A DNA stretch of 14,750 nt from NCBI GenBank assembly GCA_044508835.1, contig JBIQHD010000055.1, forward strand, positions 1 through 14,750, given 5' to 3'. The stretch's first letter is position 1. The number at the start of each line of letters is the position of its first letter. Of this stretch, positions 7,391-13,957 are shown piece after piece. The position numbers were made by a program, and so were the translations under genes. This stretch comes from JAKFDI01 sp044508835. Lineage in GTDB: Bacteria; Pseudomonadota; Gammaproteobacteria; Burkholderiales; Burkholderiaceae_C. Below the pieces are notes generated by a model that saw only the letters and a program-made list of their open reading frames with translations, made no database searches and was not told the DNA's origin.

Positions 7391-7501
7391 CCGTTCGGCC
7401 TGAGCCTGTCGAAGGCCCCGATCTCCACGCCCGTTCGTCCTGAGCCTGTCGAAGGACCGGCTGAGCCTGTCGAAGCCCTTCGACAAGCTCAGGGCGAACG
7501 G
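7391..7501. repeat. Cluster of fold-back repeats, both orientations
   Basis: Two units in reverse orientation (7391-7414 and 7431-7454, CCGTTCG...CTGTCGAAG) are followed by a truncated one (7459-7475) and one in forward orientation (7478-7501). They belong to the same family as the copies at 185-335. They fill most of the 154-bp gap between the CMD-like gene and the second SDR. Confidence 0.75.
7461..7492. repeat. Hairpin formed by two opposed repeat units
   Basis: CTGAGCCTGTCGAAG at 7461-7475 faces its near-exact inverse at 7478-7492, separated by CC. The pairing is 15 bp with one mismatch. A short T-rich stretch (TTCTTCTCTTT) begins about 10 bases later, so partial termination or mRNA protection is possible. 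It separates the transporter/CMD genes from the SDR at 7528. Confidence 0.55.
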
Positions 7502-7527
7502 TTCTTCTCTTTCCGAAGGACCTCTCC

Positions 7528-8376
7528 ATGAACCTCGCCCCTACCGACGTCGACCCGACCCAGTCGATGTTCGACGAAACCCTCGGCCGCTCGCCCGGCC
7601 GCGGCCGGCTCGAAGGCCGGCGCGTCGTCGTCGTCGGCGCCGGCCAGCGCACGATTCCCGAAGAGAGCCCGCCGGTCGGCAACGGCCGCGCCATCGCCAC
7701 GCTGTTCGCGCGCGAAGGCGCGCACGTCGCCTGCATCGACGTGGACGCACAGGCGGCGGCCGCCACCGTCGGGCAGATCACCCGCGAAGGCGGCCGCGCC
7801 TTCGCCGAGACCGGCGACGTGCGCGACGCCGCCGCCATCGCCCCGCTGCTCGCGCGCTGCGTGGAGCGGCTCGGCGGCCTCGACGGCCTGGTGCTCAACG
7901 TCGGCATCTCCAAGGGCCTGACGATGGACAGGCTCACCGCGGACGCCTGGGACGACGACTTCGCCGTCAACCTGCGCAGCCACATGCTCTACAGCCAGGC
8001 CGCGCTGGAACTGATGGCGCCGGGCGGCTCGATCGTGCTGATGTCGTCGCTGGCCGCGCTGCGCAACGCCAGCCGCAACCCGGCCTACGAGGCGTCGAAG
8101 GCGGCGCAGGTGTCGCTCGCGCGCTCGGTGGCGGTGGCCGGCGAAGGCAAGGCCATCCGCTGCAACGCGGTGCTGCCGGGCCTGATGGACACGCCCATGG
8201 GCCGCGACGCCACGCGCCGCCGGCCCGGGCGCGCCATGGCCGTGCCCTTCGGCCGGCAGGGCACGGGCTGGGAAGTGGCCTACGCCTGCCTCTACCTCGT
8301 CTCGCACGAGTCGAGCTACGTCAACGCGCACGCGCTGCTCGTCGACGGCGGCCTGAGCATCGGCGTCGTGAGATAA
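7528..8376 (+). CDS. SDR-family oxidoreductase (paralog B)
   Basis: This is a 282-residue short-chain dehydrogenase/reductase. GAGQ at 37-40 and GNG at 51-53 form the dinucleotide loop, here with a 10-residue insertion in the middle. Asn148, Ser174, Tyr187 and Lys191 (YEASK) are the expected catalytic residues. It shares with the SDR at 416-1294 the N-terminal FDETLGR, the enlarged loop, NVGI in place of NNAG, and the C-terminal blocks PFGRQGTGWEVAY and SHESSYVNA. The two therefore arose by duplication or belong to the same unusual subfamily. The ATG has AAGGA 7 nt upstream. It lies downstream of the transporter/CMD operon beyond a hairpin cluster and may be read through from it or have its own promoter. 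The substrate is unknown. Confidence 0.92.
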   Translation: MNLAPTDVDPTQSMFDETLGRSPGRGRLEGRRVVVVGAGQRTIPEESPPVGNGRAIATLFAREGAHVACIDVDAQAAAATVGQITREGGRAFAETGDVRDAAAIAPLLARCVERLGGLDGLVLNVGISKGLTMDRLTADAWDDDFAVNLRSHMLYSQAALELMAPGGSIVLMSSLAALRNASRNPAYEASKAAQVSLARSVAVAGEGKAIRCNAVLPGLMDTPMGRDATRRRPGRAMAVPFGRQGTGWEVAYACLYLVSHESSYVNAHALLVDGGLSIGVVR

Positions 8377-8380
8377 GCCA

Positions 8381-8447
8381 CCCCCTACGCGCTTCGCGCG
8401 CCCCCTCAAGGGGGCAACACCGGCGGACCGGCAAAGCCGGATCCGCG
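8381..8447. repeat. Intergenic triple hairpin
   Basis: Three stems stand in a row after the SDR stop: CGCGC/GCGCG around TTC (8388-8400), GCCCCC/GGGGGC around TCAA (8400-8415), and a longer imperfect one pairing 8423-8432 with 8436-8446 around AAA. No T-tract follows, so a classical terminator is unproven. The pattern looks like a dispersed intergenic element. Confidence 0.5.
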
Positions 8448-8502
8448 GCGTTCGCTTGGAAATTGCCGTACGGTGTGGCCCCCTCATCTGAAGCAAGTCG
8501 AC

Positions 8503-9477
8503 ATGAAAGCAGCCATCCGCAGCGACGACGGCCTCGCGTTCGCCGAGGTGCCGCGGCCCGAGCCCGGCCCCGACGAGGTGCTGGTGCGCGTGCGCGCCTG
8601 CGCGCTCAACCGCGCCGACCTCGGCCTGCTCGCCGGCCACATGCACGGCAGCCACGGCGGCAGCGGCACCGTGCTCGGCCTCGAATGGGCCGGCGAGGTG
8701 GCCGCGTGCGGCGCCAGCGTCACGCACGTGAAGCCGGGCGACCGGGTGATGGGCTCGGGCAAGGGCGCCTTCGCCGAATACGCCGTGGCCGACCGGGGCC
8801 GCGTGACGCCGCTGCCGCAGGCGGAGATGGGCTTCGAGCAGGCGGCCACCCTGCCCATCGCGCTGCAGACCATGCACGACGCCATCGTCACCAACGGCGG
8901 GCTGCAGGCCGGCGAGAGCGTGCTGATCCAGGGCGCGTCCTCGGGCGTCGGGCTGATGGGCCTGCAGATCGCCAGGCGGATGGGCGCGGGCGTCGTGGTC
9001 GGCACCTCGACCACCGCCGAGCGGCGCGGGCGGCTGCACGAGTTCGGCGCCGACCTCGCGCTCGACAGCCGCGACGCCGACTGGCCGGCGCAGGCACGCG
9101 CCGCGACCGGCGAGCGCGGCATCGACCTGATCGTCGACCAGCTCTCCGGCAGCGCCGCCAACCAGAACCTGGCCGCGGCGGCGCTGCGCGGGCGCATCGT
9201 CAACGTCGGCCGCCTGGCCGGCACGCGCGCCGAGTTCGACTTCGACCTGCATGCGCTCAAGCGCATCCGCTACATCGGCGTCACCTTCCGCACCCGCACG
9301 GTGGAGGAGGTGCGCCGCATCAACGAGCTGATGCTCGCCGACCTGTGGCCGCACCTGCAGAGCGGCGCGCTCGCGCTGCCGATCGCGCAGCGCTTCCCCT
9401 TCGAGCGCCTCGGCGAGGCCTTCGCCTGCATGAAGGCCAACCGGCACTTCGGCAAGATCGTCGTCACGCTGGCGTGA
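8503..9477 (+). CDS. Quinone-oxidoreductase-type MDR protein
   Basis: This is a 324-residue medium-chain dehydrogenase/reductase of the zinc-independent NADPH:quinone oxidoreductase group. A GroES-like N-terminal half (about 1-120) includes LNRADLGLLAG and the conserved KPGDRVMG. The Rossmann half has GASSGVG at 144-150 for NADPH. The structural-zinc cysteine cluster and catalytic zinc ligands of alcohol dehydrogenases are absent. The family reduces quinones or enones; the true substrate is unknown. ATG at 8503 is preferred over the one at 8473, because MKAAIRSDDG is the normal beginning of the family. Its ribosome site is weak. It follows the SDR by 126 bp and ends 6 bp from the convergent LacI-type gene. 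Confidence 0.92.
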   Translation: MKAAIRSDDGLAFAEVPRPEPGPDEVLVRVRACALNRADLGLLAGHMHGSHGGSGTVLGLEWAGEVAACGASVTHVKPGDRVMGSGKGAFAEYAVADRGRVTPLPQAEMGFEQAATLPIALQTMHDAIVTNGGLQAGESVLIQGASSGVGLMGLQIARRMGAGVVVGTSTTAERRGRLHEFGADLALDSRDADWPAQARAATGERGIDLIVDQLSGSAANQNLAAAALRGRIVNVGRLAGTRAEFDFDLHALKRIRYIGVTFRTRTVEEVRRINELMLADLWPHLQSGALALPIAQRFPFERLGEAFACMKANRHFGKIVVTLA

Positions 9478-9483
9478 CGCGCC

Positions 9484-10536
9484 TCAGCCCGCGGCCGGCG
9501 TGCCGGCCCGCGGCGCCGGCGCGCACGACTGGCGGAGGATGAAGTCCGACGGCACGAAGACGCTGCGCACCGCCGTCGCATCGCCCCGCTGGATGCGGTC
9601 CAGCAGCAGGGTCACGCTCTGCTCGGCCGCCACGTCGACGTCCACCCGCAGGGCGGAGATCGGCGGGGTGTAGCTGCGCGCGAAGTCCGGGTCGCCGATC
9701 GAGACGACCGAGATGTCCTCGGGAATGCGCAGCCGGTGGTTGCTGATGGCGTTCAGCGTCTCGTTGAGGATGTTCGTGCCCATCGCGACGATGGCCGTCG
9801 GCCGCTGCGGCCGCGCCAGCAGGAGCGAGATCGCCGAGAAGGCCGAGCTCATCGAGGTGGGCAGCTGCACGATGAGGTCGTCCTCGGCATCCAGCCCGTG
9901 CCGGCGGAAGCCCGCGCGGAAGCCTTCGATGCGCCGGCGCATCGGCCGGTTGCGCACCTGCGCCACCACCAGCGCGATGTGCCGGTGGCCGAGGCCGATC
10001 AGGTAGCTCACCACCGAGCGCATGCCCGGCACGTGGTCGAACTGCACGCGGTCCTTGCTCGTCGCCATGTCGCGGTCGAGGATGACCGTCGGGATGTCCA
10101 GCTCCTCCACCGCCTGGATCACCGCGCGGTCGCGCTCGTTGCCGGGCGCGATCAGCGCGCCGTCCATGCCGCGGCTCTTGAAGGTGGCGAGGATGTCGAT
10201 CTCGCGCTCGGCGTTGTTCAGGCTGTTGGCCAGCAGCACCATGTAGCCCGCCTTGCGGAAGCGCTCCTCCACCGCATGGAAGAGCTTGCCGTACAGCGGG
10301 TTCGTCACGTCCGTCAGCATGCAGCCGATGGTGCGGGTGGAGCGCAGGCGCAGCGACTGCGCCGCATGGTTGGGCCGGTAGCCGAGCTGCGCGATGGCGC
10401 GCTCGACCCGTTCGCGCGTCTCGGGCGTGACGTTCTCGACCTTGTTGATCACCCGCGAGGCGCTGCCGAGCGACACGCCGGCGAGCTCGGCCACGTCGCG
10501 GATGCTGACCGATCGGGGCTTGTCTGGGCGTGGCAT
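9484..10536 (-). CDS. LacI-family transcriptional regulator
   Basis: This is a 350-residue repressor-type protein. The N-terminal helix-turn-helix spans about 10-31 (SIRDVAELAGVSLGSASRVIN), followed by VTPETRERVERAIAQLGYRP and a hinge helix around 57-64 (HAAQSLRL) with Leu62 in the intercalating position. A periplasmic-binding-protein-like sensor domain fills about 68-335. The protein should bind a CpG-centred palindrome and respond to a small ligand. The perfect palindrome at 1391-1404 fits, and no other obvious site is seen, including upstream of its own gene, so autoregulation is not evident. The C-terminal tail (about 338-350) is Ala/Pro-rich. The ribosome site is weak. It is convergent with the MDR gene and divergent from the small gene at 10730. 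Confidence 0.95.
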   Translation of the reverse strand: MPRPDKPRSVSIRDVAELAGVSLGSASRVINKVENVTPETRERVERAIAQLGYRPNHAAQSLRLRSTRTIGCMLTDVTNPLYGKLFHAVEERFRKAGYMVLLANSLNNAEREIDILATFKSRGMDGALIAPGNERDRAVIQAVEELDIPTVILDRDMATSKDRVQFDHVPGMRSVVSYLIGLGHRHIALVVAQVRNRPMRRRIEGFRAGFRRHGLDAEDDLIVQLPTSMSSAFSAISLLLARPQRPTAIVAMGTNILNETLNAISNHRLRIPEDISVVSIGDPDFARSYTPPISALRVDVDVAAEQSVTLLLDRIQRGDATAVRSVFVPSDFILRQSCAPAPRAGTPAAG

Positions 10537-10729
10537 CCGGGTCCGGGATCAGTGAATCGGCGACGGTAGCACGGCGGTCTCCGGCCGCGGCGGCCGGGCC
10601 GGCGATGGCCCGCGCATCGGGCCCTGGTTTGCCCTTCCCCCGCACGGGGTGCGCCTTGCGAGGGATGGCGCCGCGGGCGCCGCGGCCGAAGAATGCACGA
10701 CCGTTTCGCGCAGTTCCGAAAGGCCCGCC

Positions 10730-11059
10730 ATGCACACCCTCGCGTCCCGGCATCCGGATCCGTCCCACCAGGCGATCGGCGAGCTGCTCAGCGCACGCGG
10801 CTTCGCGCTCGACGACTTCACGGTGGTGGAAGACCGCTCGCCGCAGCTGAGCGACCTGTTCGGCCTGATCGGCGGCGTGGTCGTGGTGCGCCGCCTGTCC
10901 AGCGGCGAGGAGCGGGTCTACGCGGCCGGCACGGGCACGGCGTGGTACGGGGCGCTGGCGGCCGACATCGACGCCGGGCACTTCGGCAGCAGGCAGCCGC
11001 CCGCCCCGCCCGCCGGCCCCGCCGAAGGGCCGCAGTCGAGCCTGCTCGACCTGGGCTGA
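10730..11059 (+). CDS. Small conserved-looking hypothetical protein
   Basis: This encodes a 109-residue protein of no recognised family. The part at about 10-87 looks folded: a short helix (HQAIGELLSARG), then SPQLSDLFGLIGGVVVVRRLSSGEERVYAAGTG with strand-like alternation, then AWYGALAADIDAGHFG. The last 20 residues are Pro/Gly-rich and probably disordered. No signal peptide, membrane segment or metal-binding motif is seen. GAAAGG lies 6 nt before the ATG, which supports this start over the in-frame ATG at 10649. It diverges from the LacI-type gene across 193 bp of GC-rich DNA in which I see no clear operator. It ends 6 bp from the convergent crotonase-fold gene. Confidence 0.75.
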   Translation: MHTLASRHPDPSHQAIGELLSARGFALDDFTVVEDRSPQLSDLFGLIGGVVVVRRLSSGEERVYAAGTGTAWYGALAADIDAGHFGSRQPPAPPAGPAEGPQSSLLDLG

Positions 11060-11065
11060 TCCGGG

Positions 11066-11809
11066 CTAGCGTCCGCCGAACACCGGCGGGCGTTTCTGCG
11101 CCCAGGCCGCGGCGCCCTCGCCCAGGTCGGCCGACGACGCCGCCCGCGCGATGTCGGCGCGCAGGTCGTCCACGTCGAGCACGCCGCGCGCGATGCGGTT
11201 CAGGTGCTTCTTCATGCCCAGCAGCGGGATCGGCGCCATCGACGCGAGCGTGGCGGCGAGCCGGTCGGCCGCCGCGTCGAGCTCGTCGGCCGCCACCAGC
11301 TGCGTGAGGAAGCCGCAGTCCTTCATCTCCTGCGCGCCGATGCGCTCGGCGGTGAGGAACAGGCGCTTGGCGGTGTCCAGCCCCAGGCGGCTCACGTAGC
11401 GCTCCAGCCCGCGCTGGTAGAAGTGCAGGCCCAGGCGCGCCGCCGGCATGAACATGTCGACGGCCGGCGTGCCCAGGCGGAAGTCGCAGGCCAGCGCCAG
11501 GTCGGTGGCGCCGCCGTACACGCCGCCCTGCAGCCGCGCGAGGGTGACGGGGCGTGCGTCCTCGATGGCGTTGACCATCTCGTCGAAGGCCACCACGCGC
11601 GCGGCGCCGATGCTGCGGATGTCGTAGCCGCTGCAGAAGTACGGGCCCGTCGCGGCGAACTGCAGCACCAGCACCTCGCCCGCCGCGTTCACCGCGGCGA
11701 CGTGGTCGGCGATGGCGGCCAGGTCCTCGGCGCCGAGGCGGTTGGCCTGCCCGGGGCGGCGCAGGGTGATGGTGGCGATGCGGCCGTCGATGCGGAGTTC
11801 AGGGGTCAT
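11066..11809 (-). CDS. Enoyl-CoA hydratase/isomerase-family protein (distal)
   Basis: This is a 247-residue crotonase-fold protein that should bind an acyl-CoA thioester. The oxyanion-hole regions are FCSGYD (58-63) and YGGATDLALACDF (98-110). The two glutamates used by classical enoyl-CoA hydratase (Glu144 and Glu164 in the rat enzyme) align with Asp103 and Ala123. Simple hydration by the standard mechanism is therefore doubtful, and an isomerase, decarboxylase, dehydratase or hydrolase role is possible. The ATG lies 1 nt after the TGA of the upstream crotonase gene, so it is the last gene of a three-gene operon with the CoA-transferase. It is only distantly similar to its neighbour, so this is not a recent duplication. 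Confidence 0.9.
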   Translation of the reverse strand: MTPELRIDGRIATITLRRPGQANRLGAEDLAAIADHVAAVNAAGEVLVLQFAATGPYFCSGYDIRSIGAARVVAFDEMVNAIEDARPVTLARLQGGVYGGATDLALACDFRLGTPAVDMFMPAARLGLHFYQRGLERYVSRLGLDTAKRLFLTAERIGAQEMKDCGFLTQLVAADELDAAADRLAATLASMAPIPLLGMKKHLNRIARGVLDVDDLRADIARAASSADLGEGAAAWAQKRPPVFGGR

Positions 11810-11810
11810 G

Positions 11811-12611
11811 TCACTTGCCGGTGAAGCGCGGCGCGCGCTTTTCCATGAAGGCGCGGCGGCCCTCCTTGTAGTCCTCGCTGTCGAAGCAGCGGTCCACCAT
11901 GGCCGAGATCTCGGCGGCCTCCGGGCTTGCCGAATAGCGCTCGAAGAGCCGCACCGCGGCCTTGGCCGTGCGCACGGTGAGCGGCGCGTTGGCGGCGATG
12001 GCGCGGGCGTAGGCGCGCACGCGCGCCTCGAGCTCGGTCTCGTCGACGACGAAGTTCACCAGGCCCACGCGCAGCGCCTCGTCGGCATCGAGATGCCGCG
12101 CGGTGAACAGGATGTCCTTCGCCGTGGACGGGCCGACCAGCCGCGCCAGCGCGGCCAGGCCCGGGTAGTCGTAGCCGAGGCCGAGGCGGGCCGCCGGAAT
12201 GCCGAACTTCGAGCCCGGCGTCGCGAAGCGCACGTCGGCGCTGAGCGCGATCGCCAGCCCGCCGCCGATGCAGAAGCCCTGCACCATCGCCACCAGCGGC
12301 TTGGTCAGGCGCGCCAGGCCCTGCTGCCCGCGCGCGGCGATCTCGCCGTACTGCCTCTTCTGCCCGGCATCGGCGCGGCGCGTCTCGAACTCGGAGATGT
12401 CGGCGCCGGCGGCGAAGGCCTTGCCGCCCTCGCCCCGCAGCACCACCACGCGCACCGCGGCGTCGGCCTCGAAGGCGGCGAGCGCGTCGCCCAGGCCCTG
12501 CCACATCTCCAGCGACACGGCGTTGCGCCGCGCCGGGTTGTTGAAGCTGAGCCAGCCGATGCCGTCGTCGTCGACGCGGGCGAGGATCTTGTCGGTCTGC
12601 AAGGCGATCAA
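11811..12611 (-). CDS. Enoyl-CoA hydratase/isomerase-family protein (proximal)
   Basis: This is a 266-residue crotonase-fold protein. The oxyanion-hole motifs are AFAAGADI (65-72) and CIGGGLAIALSADVRFA (114-130). The positions of the two catalytic glutamates are Ala120 and Ala140, so the classical hydratase machinery is missing. The C-terminal KEGRRAFMEKRAPRFTGK is typical of the family. The start is inferred to be TTG at 12611, overlapping the TGA of the CoA-transferase gene as TTGA, with AAGGAG 7 nt upstream; no ATG or GTG fits as well. Coupled translation with the CoA-transferase suggests it acts on the CoA ester made by that enzyme. A CaiD-like carnitine or crotonobetaine role is one analogy, unproven. 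Confidence 0.92.
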   Translation of the reverse strand: MIALQTDKILARVDDDGIGWLSFNNPARRNAVSLEMWQGLGDALAAFEADAAVRVVVLRGEGGKAFAAGADISEFETRRADAGQKRQYGEIAARGQQGLARLTKPLVAMVQGFCIGGGLAIALSADVRFATPGSKFGIPAARLGLGYDYPGLAALARLVGPSTAKDILFTARHLDADEALRVGLVNFVVDETELEARVRAYARAIAANAPLTVRTAKAAVRLFERYSASPEAAEISAMVDRCFDSEDYKEGRRAFMEKRAPRFTGK

Positions 12612-13807
12612 GCCACCACTCCTTCGTTCTTCAATTGTTCGATGGCGGCCGCGTCGACGCCGAATTCGCGCAGCAGCTCGTCCGTGTGCTCGCCGGGGTC
12701 GGGCGCCGCATGGTGGAAGGCCTCGGGGTGCGGCACGGCCGAGAGATTGATCGGCGAGCGCACCAGCTGCACGTCGCCCAGCGCCGGATGCGGCGCCGGC
12801 CGCGTCATGCGCAGGTGCTTCGCCTGGGCGTCCTCGAAGGCCTGGCCCACATCGTAGATCGGACCGCAGGGCACGCCCGCGGCGTTCAGGCGCTCGACCA
12901 GTTCGCCGACCCGCATGCGCCCGGTCGCCGCATTGATCTCGGCGTCGAGCGCGCGCCGGTTGCGCAGGCGCGAGCGCACGTCGGCGTACTCGGGCCGCGC
13001 GGGCAGGTCGGGCACGCCGATCACCGCGCACAGCGCGGCGAAGGCCTTGGGCGAGGTCGGCGCGATGTTCACCAGGCCGTCGCTCGCGCGGTAGGTGCCC
13101 ATGGCCGCGAGCGTGGGGTGGAAGTTGCCCTCCTGGCCCGGCACCTCGCCGCTCATGGTGTAGCGCGCGCCCTGGAAGTCGAGCTTGTTGAGCATCGATT
13201 CGAGCAGCGAGGTGTGCACCCATTGCCCCTCGCCCGTCTGCTCGCGGTGCAGCAGCGCGAGCAGGATGCCCTGGCCGAGGAACATGCCGGCGGTGGTGTC
13301 GGAGATCGCCACGCCGGCGCGCATCGGCCCGCGGCCGGGCTCGCCGGTGATCGACATCAGCCCGCTCATGCCCTGCACCACCTGGTCGACGCCGGGGCGC
13401 TCGCTGTACGGCCCGGTCTGGCCGAAGCCGGAGATGCTGGCGAGGATGACGCGCGGGTTGAGGGCGCGAAGCTGCGCGTAGTCGAGGCCGAGGCGGCGCT
13501 TCACGTCGGCGCGGAAGTTCTCCACCACGACGTCGGCGCGCGCCGCCATGCGCCGCAGCAGCGCCGCGCCCTGCGGGTGCTTGAGGTCGATGCACACGCT
13601 GCGCTTGTTGCGGTGCAGGTTCTGGTCGTCGGCGGCGCGGCGGCGCCCGGTGATGGAACCGGCCGACTGCGCCGGCGGCGGCTCGATGCGCACCACGTTC
13701 GCGCCCCAGTCGGCGAGCAGGCGCACGGCCGTCGGCCCGGCGCGGGCGATGGTGAGGTCGAGCACCGTGAAGCGCGACAGCGGCAGGGAGGCGGGGGAAG
13801 CGGGCAT
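12608..13807 (-). CDS. Class III CoA-transferase (CaiB/BaiF family)
   Basis: This is a 399-residue enzyme predicted to move CoA between carboxylic acids. Family blocks seen include the N-terminal VLDLTIARAGPTAVRLLADWGANVVRIEPP region, NKRSVCIDLKHPQG, VVVENFR, NPRVILASISGFGQTGPY and the C-terminal PGEHTDELLREFG. Asp170 (in AISDTTAG) aligns with the catalytic Asp169 of formyl-CoA transferase, which forms the aspartyl-CoA intermediate. The GGGG loop of formyl-CoA transferase is not present, so oxalate is unlikely as a substrate. ATG at 13807 starts the conserved N-terminus but has no clear ribosome site. It is the first gene of an operon with two crotonase-fold genes, and together they could activate and then rearrange an organic acid. 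Confidence 0.94.
   Translation of the reverse strand: MPASPASLPLSRFTVLDLTIARAGPTAVRLLADWGANVVRIEPPPAQSAGSITGRRRAADDQNLHRNKRSVCIDLKHPQGAALLRRMAARADVVVENFRADVKRRLGLDYAQLRALNPRVILASISGFGQTGPYSERPGVDQVVQGMSGLMSITGEPGRGPMRAGVAISDTTAGMFLGQGILLALLHREQTGEGQWVHTSLLESMLNKLDFQGARYTMSGEVPGQEGNFHPTLAAMGTYRASDGLVNIAPTSPKAFAALCAVIGVPDLPARPEYADVRSRLRNRRALDAEINAATGRMRVGELVERLNAAGVPCGPIYDVGQAFEDAQAKHLRMTRPAPHPALGDVQLVRSPINLSAVPHPEAFHHAAPDPGEHTDELLREFGVDAAAIEQLKNEGVVA
12619..12624 (-). promoter_or_regulatory. Ribosome binding site that sets a TTG start
   Basis: AAGGAG on the minus strand lies 7 nt before TTG at 12611, inside the last codons of the CoA-transferase gene. It is the main reason to place the crotonase start there. 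Confidence 0.6.
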
Positions 13808-13829
13808 GCGGTCGGTGTCGTCGCGCGAC

Positions 13830-13863
13830 TTCTGATGTATCAATTCTGATTCTAGATATTCAA
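13830..13863. promoter_or_regulatory. AT-rich promoter/operator region
   Basis: This is an AT-rich island in GC-rich DNA between the CoA-transferase gene (minus) and the zinc-ribbon gene (plus). On the minus strand TTGAAT (13858-13863) and GATACA (13836-13841), 16 bp apart, form a plausible -35/-10 pair about 30 bp from the CoA-transferase ATG. The palindrome TGATGTATCA (13833-13842; 4-bp arms) overlaps the -10. TTCTGAT occurs twice, at 13830-13836 and 13844-13850. Which regulator might bind is unknown. Confidence 0.4.
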
Positions 13864-13944
13864 GCGGCGCGGCCGCATTGGCCGCCGCCGCCGGGCCGGC
13901 TATGCTTGCCGCGCCCTGCCGCGAGGCGGGAAGAACGATCGAAC

Positions 13945-13950
13945 GGAGGG
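13945..13950 (+). promoter_or_regulatory. Ribosome binding site that sets a GTG start
   Basis: GGAGGG lies 7 nt before GTG at 13958, the first codon of the zinc-ribbon protein, and decides that start. Confidence 0.7.
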
Positions 13951-13957
13951 ACGAGAA

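Noticed and set aside
7391..7501. The repeat cluster as a CRISPR array
   Set aside because: Units differ in orientation and spacing, and there are no uniform spacers or cas genes.
8400..8415. GCCCCC/GGGGGC stem as an intrinsic terminator
   Set aside because: No T-run follows on either strand; it is reported only as part of an intergenic hairpin cluster.
10667..10681. GGCGCC-GCG-GGCGCC inverted repeat before the small gene
   Set aside because: GGCGCC is itself palindromic and common in such GC-rich DNA, so it is weak evidence for a control element.
9464..10981. A 505-codon minus-strand frame around the LacI-type gene
   Set aside because: It is a frame-shifted shadow of the regulator; the true frame has all LacI-family motifs.
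12612..13595. Extension of the proximal crotonase frame far upstream on the minus strand
   Set aside because: The extra sequence is out-of-frame CoA-transferase DNA; similarity to the crotonase family begins only after the TTG at 12611.
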